Origin: Hofstenia miamia
Lineage: Eukaryota > Xenacoelomorpha > Acoela
NCBI GenBank assembly: GCA_004352715.1
Contig: SCFE01000063.1
Location: 1,642,058 to 1,706,057 of the forward strand
Length of the DNA: 64,000 bases
Direction of reading: 5' to 3'
Every line of letters starts with the position of its first letter. The stretch's first letter is position 1. Below, in pieces: positions 45,764 through 56,480 of the stretch. A program made the translations under genes and the position numbers. The notes below the pieces were generated by a model. The model was not told the DNA's origin and did not search any database. It was given only the letters and a program-made list of their open reading frames with translations.

Positions 45764-46426
45764 TTATTGCAGTAAAATAGTAAACTTAAACGAAATTAAA
45801 TGCACGATGAAAAATAGTAAGTTACAATACTTTGATACTACAAACTTAGTAAATTACAATAAAGAAAATGATTGTGAAAATCATTACACAAATCGGTGTT
45901 AGTAAAAAGCAGCATCAATGATATTTTTATTTCCGTGTTTCACAATGCATAGTTGCTGCGTTTTGCAATGACATTTTGACGGATGGCCTTGCCGAACCAT
46001 CAAATTGAAAATTGTTACAAATAAGCACAGTGATGGTTGCCACTTTTTTTCCCCCAACAAAATGTCAAATCTTCCAAATTTATTTTTTAATACACTTGCA
46101 CTCATTTTTCTAAGTTAAAACGGTCAATTAAATAATAAATTTGAAAGATTAGAGGTAAATTCGGACGGTTTGATATTTGGTTGGTTTAAAAAGTCCACTT
46201 GTTGTGATTGGTCAATGAGCATTGATCACAAAAAGAGCTCGTGTGTAGATAACATGACCTGACAGACAACTAGTTTTGCTTGTGCTAAAAAAGTAACATT
46301 GAAAGGTGTAATTGATGGATAATTTTATTTGATTATTTAAGGAAAGATAACTTAACAACAATTGCAGTAATGGTCATTAATGCCTGCCTCCAAAATTAAT
46401 TAATGGCAATTAATTTTTGAACAGCC
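45764..46426. other. Upstream region of the ELOVL gene
   Basis: Intergenic. Just before the elongase ATG is TTTTTGAACAG, a splice-acceptor-like run with AG at 46423-46424. No further promoter feature that I can support. Confidence 0.45.
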
Positions 46427-46738
46427 ATGGACCCTTATTCGCATTGCACTGTTTTGAAATTTGTAAATAGTCGATTACTCATTGATGTAAGTAATATCAA
46501 TTGTGGTTTTTTACCCTTTTTGTTATGTAAAATTAATGTTTTAGACCCCCGATTATCGAATTACTTATTTATGAACAATGGCTCTCCTCTGCCAATGCTG
46601 ACAATTGTGATATTATATCTAGTCAGCTGCCTTGGTGGTAAATCCGTGATGCAGAAGCGGGAGCCGATGTCTCTAAAAATTTTTATCCAGCTTTACAATC
46701 TAGTGATGGTGCTTATCAATGGATATCTCACTTGGGAG
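46427..46738 (+). CDS. ELOVL exon 1
   Basis: 104 codons, phase 0. Residues from DPRLSN onward (46544) match the family; the first 39 residues do not and could be a genuine N-terminus or a read-through intron, since GATGTAAGT at 46484-46492 and TTTTAG at 46539-46544 look like splice sites (54 nt would be removed from phase 0 to 1, breaking frame, so read-through is favoured). Donor GTATGG. Confidence 0.88.
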
Positions 46739-49700
46739 GTATGGTTTTTTGTAATTCAAATATTTAATTTGCCTATACACGTGTAAACTATTAGCAATGA
46801 AGGGGCTTTAAATTCCCCATATGGTTGTTTACTATGTAGTAATTTTTGAAATCCAAAAGTAAATTTTCGGAAAGTATGTGCAGAAATAGTAATGGGGAAG
46901 AGTTAGACCCAAGCTCGGGCGGCCCCGCGGGAATCGGACCGATTTATATCAACGCCAATTTGATCATTTTGTGTACATTTATGACTCTTCCTAAATACAG
47001 TTGCTTAATTTTTCCAATTACTATATACGCTAATGTTAGGTATGCTAGAAATTTACAATGAAAAACTACAATGCGTTGGGATGAAAACCCTGAATTGAAT
47101 TTATGTAGATTAAAAAGAAGTAATCCGGTCTCATTGAACGCACTGCGCCTCTGACTTCAGGCGGCTTGGGTGGCCTATCTATATAAAAAACAGTGAAGGT
47201 TAGTAGTTGGATTCTGATTACTTGAACATTAGGAATGGAGAGAATTTAAATATTTAAAAAATTTTTTCAAGTACCTCAATCATAGTAATGAAGTTTAGCG
47301 CAAATTTTTAATAGTTGTGCCTATATGGAAAATCGGGTTGTCCTTAAAGGACATACAGTTCAAGACTAATATGTTAATGAACCAATTGCATATAAGCATG
47401 AACATCTAGATTTACAACATCTAGTTTTTCAATGATAGAAAGCAATCAAAAGTATTCATGCTAGTTCAGAAGAAGCTCTGTACCATAGGTGGGGCGGGTC
47501 AGTAAAAACTCTCGATCTGACCTGCACAACTTTTTACCCTACCCAATCTGCAGGTCGATCAGATACGCTATCACCTATGTGACTACTGGCAGAGTAAGCA
47601 AATTGAGAAGTTACCCAAGCCTTATTACTACAAGATCTCAATAAATACTTTAAAGTATGGTGATTGTTTTGCTGCTCATATTTGGATTTTACAATTTTTT
47701 CAATGTTAAAAATGTGCCAATGGTGAAATACTTTTTTAGAAAAATTTTTTAAAATTGCAGGTTGGCGGAATACCTTGCCCCGATCCGACCTGACTCAATC
47801 TGCAGGTGGCCCTGAACTGATTCCACCTATGATCTAGAGGCGCCGTCAGCCGACTATTATTGGCGCCGCAAACCCGAAAAAGTTGTCGGCGGCGGCACAT
47901 CCGGCTGAGCGACATCTATAGAACTAAATTAGAGTGTATAATATTCCATATAGAAACCTTATAAGGCCTACAGTCCTGTACAAATCGTATATGATGCAAG
48001 CAGTATTGTGAAACTATCTATCTGCAAAAAGGTTCATCGTGCGCTAACATGCAATCTGACTAATAAGACATAACCGTCACAACCTAATCAATATTTAACG
48101 TCACTACCACATCAAAGACATTAAATGCGCTTTCCTTTTTATGACCATTTCGTTTGTTTCGGCATAGTTTTAATAGTTTTAATGATCAATCGGCTCAGCC
48201 GTCTAAATTTTCCGGCGGCGGCTATTTCAGCGTTTGACAAGCGTTTAGGTAATACAGGAAAAATTGAATGAACAGCACTTTTTTTAAAAAATTGCCTTTT
48301 GCTTTTTTAAGTTGTCATCTACTTTTATTTATTGATAAATAAATAAAATTTTGTAATTACATAAATTTAATTGTTAACCCTAATCTCGCTTTTGTTACGT
48401 TTTCTTTACAAACTAAAAATTGGATAAAATGTGGGTCAAAATTATTTTAAAAGATTCCACCTACTTGGTTTTGTATAGAAATGTGCATGAATATCACAGG
48501 TGAGTATAGTTTATATTATATTCATGCTTAAGTATACATGAGGCCTTGTAATATTGAGAATAATATGACTTGTGAAAATTATGCATTTCTTTAAACTAAA
48601 ATAGATTTAGGTAGAGAATCTGTGTTATTCAATTAAATAAATGCGAGTTCATTAAGTAGGTAATATAGGTATGCAACAAACGGTCAGATATCGTGAAGGT
48701 GGGGTTCGCATACTGGATAAGAATATAATGATATAATATAAGCAAACTATAATAAATCATTCTCGTTTACCTCTTTTGAAACCATTATTCTGTTTGCAAA
48801 TTTTAATCTTAAACTATTTTCATCCGAATAAATTTATATTTGCTACGGCAATATTACTCGCATCTATTTTTATATGATTTGAAATAACGGTGTTCTCATA
48901 GCTGCTTTTAAATTAGCTTACAATGCATTTAGCTTCTTCATTCGATTATTAATGACAAGTATGGGATGATTTGTCGTCCGCATGAAACCAAAGACTATTC
49001 GAATGTACAACTAAGTTGGATGTTTTATGTTACTAAGTATATGGATTTTCTGGACACGGTTAGTTTCGTAATTACTTTCTAATTAACCTCCTCTTTAAAC
49101 ATTTAAAATTACTCTTATTTCAATTTTTCAAGAAATTTATTTATGAAAATTAGACATGTGCGGATTTTCCGCGATACTTAATTGAGATTGCGATTCGTTG
49201 GGGTTTAATCACAGTGGTATAATTGTGGAACTTTCAAAACCAAATTTGTGAGATTTTTATCTCAGTGGTTGAAGAGTGGCAAGGTCTCGTGCTGTGATGC
49301 CTATTGATGTGGCTTGGTTAGGATGGGATGTAAGCTAGGAATTGCACATTGCAGTCCGTCCTTAAGCCCAAGCCCTACATGATTTGATGTGCGGTTGTGT
49401 AAGGAAACAGTACTCATACATACCTAAGAAATATATCGATGGAGCCTGTCACATAAATATACTCTTTCAAATATTCGGAAATATTTTATTTCAATAAACG
49501 GATTAAATTCTAAGGTTTATAACATGTGTCTAATTTTGGCTTGGCTTATCCTAATTCATATTATGTTTAGTATTTTTTCATTTTACGCAAAAGTTTCAGA
49601 CAGGTATCATTTCTGCATCTTTATCACCATGCATCCATGGTTGTCTACATGTGGCTTATAACTACGTACATTCCAGATTCAGGTATTAAACATTATAAAT

Positions 49701-50547
49701 AGAATTATATGTGATTCGATGTTATCTAAGATCTGAAACCACTTTGCAAAAGTTAGTTACTTTTTCAAATTTACTCTCAAAAAAATTATACCTTCAAAAA
49801 GGAAAATTTCCCTAAACTATTAATTTCTAAACTGCATTTTTAAATATATTCAGTTTAAATTTTCATTTTGCACCTATAATTAAGAAACAATGAAAACAAA
49901 GCTTTTAGGTCCTTTTACTTAATGTGTACAAATGTATTTAAATACGTAACGAAAAAATTAAAATGTTTCAAACACCTATTGAAAAATACGAAAAATACGT
50001 TATTTTAATCTAAGCGGCATACTTTTTATTTGCTGCTGTGTGCGATGTCTTTCTCGAAATTTGCCGGAATTGACAGGCTACAGAAGCACTTTACAATGCT
50101 TGTATTTGAAGCAGTCTGCCTCAAAACTTTGCACAATAACGTTCTCAAGAAATTTACTGGCAAATCGAGGCGACTGCAATTATTTTAGTTAGCTTGTTCG
50201 GCGTATAACATGCTTCAGTCGACTTGGATGGTTTTATCTACAGAAACCAGTAATTGCTGCTCGCATGGACTTTAGACCGCTTTATTGTCTGAACATTACG
50301 CATAGGCTGAATGTAAAAGTTTTTTTGAAAAAATCGGATGTTTTATTGAAAATAGTTACAATTTTCACGCACTTCAGACTTAGAAATACTTTTTAACATA
50401 ATTTTTTAGTATATTTATCAATAGATGTGTCCAAATATTTTCGAATTTCTCCATAGGCTTGGAGAAATGTTTTTGAAAATGTGGTTACACTAGCATGCTT
50501 ATCGTTGAATTGTTAAGTTTCTTTAGTTCGATTTAAATTTTTATGAG

Positions 50548-50588
<41 letters not shown>

Positions 50589-53244
50589 CTAACTAACACA
50601 GTTTGATATATGCAAGTTATCATAAAATTTATTTGATAAATATATTTAAAATTCCTCATAACAAACGAGAATAGTGAATCTCAGGATAATATCTGAATCT
50701 GAACACCTCCTGAATTTCGGGAACCTCCATCTGAGAAGCCAGTCTTGCTACGGGCCTGTATACTGAAATTATTCTTTTAGTTCATAGCCAACTCATCATT
50801 AATACCATCATTCACTTCATCATGTATTTTTATTACTTTCTTACAACTCTTGGACCTAACATTCGCAAGTATTTATGGTGGAAGAAGCACCTCACTAAAA
50901 TGCAGTTGGTAAGTTTTTTTTAAAAATGTCTAGTTATGAGTTAGCCTTTATCAATTAATAATTAAAGCTTAGGCCTGTTAACGTTTCTTTTGACATAGAT
51001 ATGTTAATTAAAGTACCTTATAAAGGTATTTGTATTAATTGTGTGTTGACATGAATTTCAGCATGGGGCCATTTGCAAATATAACACTTCTCAAATTGTT
51101 CTGCGAAAGAGGAACAATAACATTGGTGTCTCCAATTTCATTTTAGTGATAAATTAGTGATTGGCAATAAAAATATATTTAATAACTTGTAATTACACAA
51201 CTATCTTTAATGTTGTTTTTAAAAATTGCACATTTTTCGATGCTCCTGGTTAAAGTTGCCTTTTTGACCATGAAGTCATTTTCTCAGAATTTTGTCTTCT
51301 TCTTTGGTAGTATTCATGACATTTTGCTATATAAACATTGAAACATGTAAATGTGTCAAGAAATGTTTTAAATCATAATATGAAAACAATGGCCCTTGAT
51401 GGCTAGGCAGACTTGTCAACGAGCCGTAATTTCTAAGATCGGCTCTTTTAAATTTTGAGTAATTTCGGCTGGGCTTGGCTCGTCACATAAAATCTTTGAA
51501 TGAGCCTCCTTTCTTAAAACGGCTCGTTGTATATCCAGTACTCTGCTCAACCTCGGCTCGGCTCGGCTCGGCTCGTTGACAAGTCTGTGCCTAGGTTAGC
51601 TAGAAGGAATACATCAAGACTATGCAAATAACTAATGAGTGCTACGTTTCATAGATCAGCTCAGTTTTGTCGTGGAGGACCAATGACTGTAAATGAGATA
51701 TAAAAATCCAGCATAGATATTAATTGGGTGGCAACAAAACTTTTTATTTCTAATTTAAATATGATTATTAAGAAATTGTGTCTTCTTATTTATGTTCAAC
51801 TTTCTGTTTGAAATAATGAATTCTATTTGTTTTGTACTTAAAAAATAATCTTTCTTAATTTGTGTAACAACAAATGGAATTTTTTTGCGCTGAATTGTTT
51901 TAACAATATCAATCCATTGTAATGGAGTGTTAGTTTAAAAAAGAATTTTGCTCGTTTCTCAGTGTCTTTAAAGTCGAGTCATTTGATAAAAATGTGTGTC
52001 CTATTTCAAGAAACTTCAGTGGAATATGTCTAAAAGCAGCACAGGGCAGCAACTGTAAAATATGACTGAGAACGAATTTAATATTGTAATTTCGTTCACC
52101 ACACCTATCAGCATGAAACTTGATTTCTTGACCTTCAAGATTCTCAGCCTGGCTTCTAAAAAGTGTTTTAATAGGCATGAGCTGTTCTCTTGCGTAATTC
52201 TTGAAGCAATACCTTTATCCGACATGTAAATAAACATCGTGTCATTTCTAAGTTCATGAATGCCAAAAATGTAGTTTTTTCAATTGCCTGATTTAATATA
52301 TTTTGTTTGAATATATTGGTGATATAATGTGTTTGATGCATTTAGTTGAATTTTCAACAGATCGCATTTATTGCATGTACTTTCTGAGTTCATCTGAATC
52401 GGAGATTAAACTTACAGTAGACAACTTTGCGGTATGGTCTTTCACCTACATCATTAACTGCTTTAAACGAAGTTCCTTGTGGAGCCTATGCATTATCAAT
52501 TCAGTGGTTGTGGCAAAACGAGCACGTAATGCTATCAGCGTGAATAATGAGAGTATTAATGAGGAAATGAATTAATATGATCAACATAAAAGCACTTGAT
52601 TTATCTGATAACTTAGTGAGATATCTTTCAATATTGCAATGAGAAAACGTACCTTGCTTTATTTTTTTAGGTTATCAATTGTGCCATTGGAAATGTGCAT
52701 CAAGTTTATAAACGTTGACTGCAACGTGTTGTCCTGTAGACTTTGCTAGGTTGTATATTCGTGGTTTTCCTTTGGCTTTTAGGTCCGAAGAGAGATTAAA
52801 TTTCTTTCTAACCTGACATACTCAATTATAAATACAGGAACTCTTGGCATCTCGCAATGCAGCCCAGTAGGTGTTATAACATGTCTTTTTTTGCTGTTCA
52901 TTTTAAATTACAGCTTAATTGATCATTTATAGCGCTCTCAAAGTCGTCAAATGCTTATTAAAATATGATAGAATAAAATCTAACTATGTAGAGAATTACG
53001 ATTTATGTTTTCAGATTTGTACTATTTATTTTAAAATATTTAAAGAATTTTTATTTAGATCCAATTTCTCATCATAATGTTGTCTTCATGCTACGTTCTA
53101 TATTTGGACTGTTCATCTGGCCAAATAATGTACAACCTGATGTACCAATTTACCTTTTTTTATATGATATCCTACGTCATCCTATTCTCCCAGTTTTACA
53201 TCCAATCCTACCAGAAATCCTCTTCTAAGGAGAAAGTCATTTGA
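46427..53244 (+). CDS. Very-long-chain fatty-acid elongase (ELOVL family), whole gene
   Basis: Five exons: 46427-46738, 48933-49058, 49571-49682, 50781-50908, 53059-53244. Phases agree and give 864 nt, 287 residues (family usually 270-320). In order: DPRLSNYLF, first membrane segments ([25 protein letters not shown]), KYMDFLDT at 139-146 (usual FSKxxELLDT), [19 protein letters not shown] with the catalytic HxxHH box at 162-166, [38 protein letters not shown], and a C-terminal KEKVI, the KxKxx ER-retrieval pattern. The family catalyses condensation of acyl-CoA with malonyl-CoA in the ER membrane. Exact ELOVL subtype (ELOVL4/7/1-like) is not resolved, so no symbol is given. The start has a good context (GCCATGG). 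An alternative is that exon 1 begins at an acceptor at 46545. Confidence 0.94.
47486..47835. mobile_element. MITE-like element with CATAGGTGG ends
   Basis: Begins CATAGGTGGGGCGGG and ends TTCCACCTATG, its inverse over 9 bp. Inner GGGTCAG and CTGACTC segments also mirror one another. A third CACCTATG lies inside at about 47571. No clear target duplication, so the class is unassigned. Confidence 0.55.
47838..48240. repeat. GC-rich inverted segments
   Basis: GGCGCCGTCAGCCG and GTCGGCGGCGGC, CGGCTGAGCG at 47840-47910 are mirrored by CGGCTCAGCCG and CCGGCGGCGGC at 48190-48227. Possible MITE ends; exact boundaries not clear. Confidence 0.45.
48933..49058 (+). CDS. ELOVL exon 2
   Basis: 42 codons, phase 0 to 0. 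[12 protein letters not shown] and [16 protein letters not shown] match the family region before the HxxHH exon. Acceptor GCATTTAG, donor GTTAGT. Confidence 0.93.
49571..49682 (+). CDS. ELOVL exon 3 (HxxHH)
   Basis: 112 nt. [14 protein letters not shown] is followed by HLYHHASM with the catalytic histidine box. Acceptor TTATGTTTAG, donor GTATTA, ends phase 1. Confidence 0.96.
50552..50587. repeat. (AT)n microsatellite
   Basis: About 18 AT units in ELOVL intron 3. Confidence 0.9.
50781..50908 (+). CDS. ELOVL exon 4
   Basis: 128 nt. [20 protein letters not shown] and [14 protein letters not shown] are strongly conserved in the family. Acceptor ATTCTTTTAG, donor GTAAGT. Confidence 0.96.
51408..51587. 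mobile_element. hAT MITE, CAGACTTGTCAACGAGCC family, copy 3 (180 bp)
   Basis: Ends CAGACTTGTCAACGAGCC and GGCTCGTTGACAAGTCTG. Flanks TGGCTAGG (51400-51407) and TGCCTAGG (51588-51595) agree at 7 of 8. About half the size of the other copies by internal deletion. Carries four CGGCT units near its right end. In ELOVL intron 4. Confidence 0.9.
51930..52240 (-). pseudogene. Fragment of an unclassified transposase-like protein
   Basis: - strand frames shifted by one join [13 protein letters not shown] with [20 protein letters not shown] and [17 protein letters not shown]. From general knowledge, FHAD-x-C-(G/S)-x-Q-N and FLE(V/I)GHTxxxxDS occur together in a family of transposase-like proteins widespread in invertebrates. 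I cannot name the superfamily. It lies in ELOVL intron 4. Confidence 0.5.
53059..53244 (+). CDS. ELOVL exon 5 (C-terminus)
   Basis: 62 codons including TGA at 53242-53244. VLYLDC, then membrane segments and FSQFYIQSY, ending KEKVI. Acceptor TTTATTTAG. No AATAAA close by; the first is at about 53824. Confidence 0.94.
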   Translation: MQFLIIMLSSCYVLYLDCSSGQIMYNLMYQFTFFYMISYVILFSQFYIQSYQKSSSKEKVI

Positions 53245-56200
53245 TTGTTTTTAGTTTTTAATTTCTTTTGTATAAACCCAGAAATAATTTTCTTCAGTGT
53301 TCTATATAATCTTATTCATGTAATAAGAAACAAAATTTCCTATGTTAAGCATTTAATGCTTGTTGAAATGCAAATTCTACAATAGTTGTTAGTCTAACAA
53401 AATCTCGTAAGGCTATGTAATAATAAGGTCATCACCTATTAATTCTTAATGAAACTTTAAAACAAAGTAAGGCTAAGCCATTTAGTATTTTAAACGAACA
53501 ATGGTAATTTTGCTCAAAATCAGTTAAAGCATTCTTATATTTAAAACAAAAAATCCAGGCCGACTTTATGCATTACTTTAAGGTAGCAGTTTTGTTCACT
53601 TTTTCCTGAAAAATTTTATCCAATCATGTTAAGAATTATTAAAAACAAACACATATAGGCAGAATTTTAATCTCGGAGGTGCAAAACAAAAATTTAGAGG
53701 TACAAATTTAAATTAGGCGTTGATAATGGTTTTGAATAATTTCGTATTTCATGCAATTTCTTCATTGGTGTTCTAATCGGATACGTCTGTGATGTATTTA
53801 CGTAATTAAACAAATTGTACACAAATAAATAAGAGCTTAGTTATATAAAAAGTTGTTCCAAAAATACAAAGCAAAAATAAAACACTGTCATTAACGGTTT
53901 CCTCACAAGTCTTCGGGGATTTTTATAAATATTGCCAAAATGGAATTGATGCAGTCTAGTAATACCCCTGTCAAATGATACAACTCACATATTGCTAAGT
54001 GCATTTGTTTATCTGGCGTAATCTTTACTGCATTAACAGTCGAGAAATATCTTGGAATAGTTACAAAAGTGAGAGAGAGTTTCTAGCATCTCATAAATTT
54101 TTGCGGATTTTCTTCAAAAAGGTTTTTGTCAAAATCAATCATCATTTCAAGAATATCTTTACAATCTGTGGATGGATAACAGAATATAAATCGCAGGCTT
54201 GTCCATTGGGATTAGAATGCAATGGGATTCCAATTGGATACTAGAATTGGTTGGATAAACAAAATTAGGTTTTCATTGAAAGTTTACAAAAAATTTCCAA
54301 AATAAACACGCTGTTTTTATAATAGTTTTCTTAATAATTCCTCAATAGTTTTGGATATACGCCTGATAATACTCTGAATGCAATACGCAATATCATAGTA
54401 ACTGATTGCAATATTGACTCTTAATCATGGCCGTTCTATGTTTACGAAATAAGTACGCTTTGAAAAAATTATATTTGAGTAGAATTCAATGACTGGAGCG
54501 GTTGAGAAATTCAATTACACATCATTGCTCACAATAAGTGTTTGGAAAAGTTTTCTTCATGCTCGTCTCCGAGTTCGAATGGCACAATATTTGTTGAAAT
54601 AACGCTACATTAGCACCAAAGAAGTCTTGTGGTAACAATGAATTGATCAAACTTCTGCGGATCTCCCACTAGCATAGCACTGAACTCTGCAAATCTCCCA
54701 TGAACATAAAACATAAATTGCTGTATAAAGAATTGTATACTGTATTTTCTGATGTACAAAGTGCAGGTGTACGGGTCAATCAGGACTCGTAAGTTCAGCT
54801 GAAGTAAACGCTAGTTTAGGACCTGTTTCTGAAACTTTTATGGTTAACATTTTACTTGCCAGTTATCTAAGTTATTTTTTTGGGAGGGCAATTGATCTAA
54901 TATGATAGGGGATCAAAGTTTTCATCATACTGAACTTCAGGGGCATCTAGCATGTCTTTTATATTCTGACTGGGAACAAGATTATATATTGTTTGCGAGC
55001 AAACTATTTTCACATTTGGAGTTTAAATTAACAAGAGCTACAAATTGGCTTCTTCGTTTGGATATTTAGTGAAGAGAGCACCTAGTATGTACCTGTTCTA
55101 AGAAATTCATCTATGGACTGAGTTTCAAAATTTGGAAAACCTAGGCAAGTATTGCATAACAATTTTTGCTTCCTGGTTTTAAAAAATCTGGCACGCTCCC
55201 AGTTCAAAAACTCCTCTTGATCGAGCGGGAGTGTTCCCACAAAACTGAAAGAGGGGAGTATACCTTAAAACTGAAATTATTTGGAAAAAAACAAATAAAG
55301 GTTTTCGCCATCGAGTGTGAGGTTGATCGGCTATAGGATCTCGTATTTTAGCTTCGTTTTTATCGAAAACTTCAAGTGAACCCTGCATTTGTCCTGTAAT
55401 AATAATTCTGCATTTTCTGCGTTTGTTCTTGAAATTCTGCATTTTCTAGTTGTACATGTGAAATTAGGCCTTAATTATGAGATGCATAAAAAATCTGTGA
55501 ATTATACTTGAATATTATGCATGTTGCAAAGAAAATTCCGACTAGCTAACTTAAATTGGAATTCAATTGGATTCCAATTAGAAAATTCTAGAATATGTTT
55601 GGATTTAACGGAAAAATCTGGCTACATCACTGATTTAAAGCATTTGATATGGACACATCCTTATTTTGGTGGGGTCATGTAATGATCATTTGTACTAAGA
55701 ATTATTTCTGAATCTGAAGTACAAAAATATTAATTTCCTTCAATAAGAAATCCGATGTTTGTATAACATTCAAATTTTTTCTATACCTAATATTCATGTT
55801 ATATTTAACGCCCACGGAAACAACGATTAAACGCAAATATTTTACTTTCAGAATGTAAACTTTCTGAACCCCCCGTGTGTAAATATAGAACTTTCCTTTC
55901 TTGTACGGATTCGTGAATTAAAAAAGAAAAAGAAAGAGTAGAAAATTTTCTTTCTCGCGGTGTTCTAATATTTTAAGCATCATTATTGTTCGTGATCTCA
56001 AGAAGCTATAATTTCCCTAAAATATCTAAATTTGCAAACAATATTTTTTAATTTTAACAGGAAAATTTTAAGGAAAAATTAATTTTTTTTCGCAATTGTC
56101 AAGATAGGTATGAACCCTGCTTATATGTAGGACAACTATAGTCTGCTGAAACTATTTGCATCATTCAGTGGTTTTGAGACCCAATTTTTAAAAATATTAT

Positions 56201-56480
56201 GTGTCATTTATTTTGTGCCTAGTTAAATATTTCTAATATAAAAATATTTTACATCTAAAATAGCGACGAAATTATTTAAATCTTAATTGAAATTATCAGA
56301 AAAATAGGATCGTTACCGAAAAATAAACCTCCTATATGACTTACTTTGACAAAGTAAATTTTCTAAAATATTGAAAGTTATTTGTAAACTTTTCGCTAAA
56401 ACTGAAATTTTAATATTACTTGCTCAATAATTAATGAAAGTGTGTTCAAACCAATTTATTGCAAACCATAAAAACCCAAT
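53245..56480. other. Downstream of ELOVL, no gene recognised
   Basis: AT-rich. Segments at 54210-54255 and 55555-55635 share TTGGAATTCAATTGGATTCCAATT-like words and may be the two ends of one insertion. The 87-codon - strand frame at 55179-55442 is unrecognised. Confidence 0.4.

Larger units (their letters stand above)
46739..48932. other. ELOVL intron 1 (2194 bp)
   Basis: Holds a GAGAGAATTTA-family repeat (47140-47340), a CATAGGTGG-ended MITE-like segment (47486-47835) and a GC-rich repeat pair (47838-48240). GCGGCCCCGCGGGAATCGG at 46919-46937 stands out from the AT-rich surroundings and may be another transposon end. Confidence 0.6.

Noticed and set aside
49255-49435. tRNA-like CTCAGTGGTTGAAGAGTGG stretch, possible SINE head
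   Set aside because: Resembles a tRNA A box but I could not find a B box or cloverleaf. CCCAAGCCCTAC recurs near 61605, so it may be a repeat, but the evidence is too thin to call.
54195-55640. Possible insertion bounded by TTGGATTCCAATT-like words
   Set aside because: Only short similar words at both sides; no clean ends or target duplication found.
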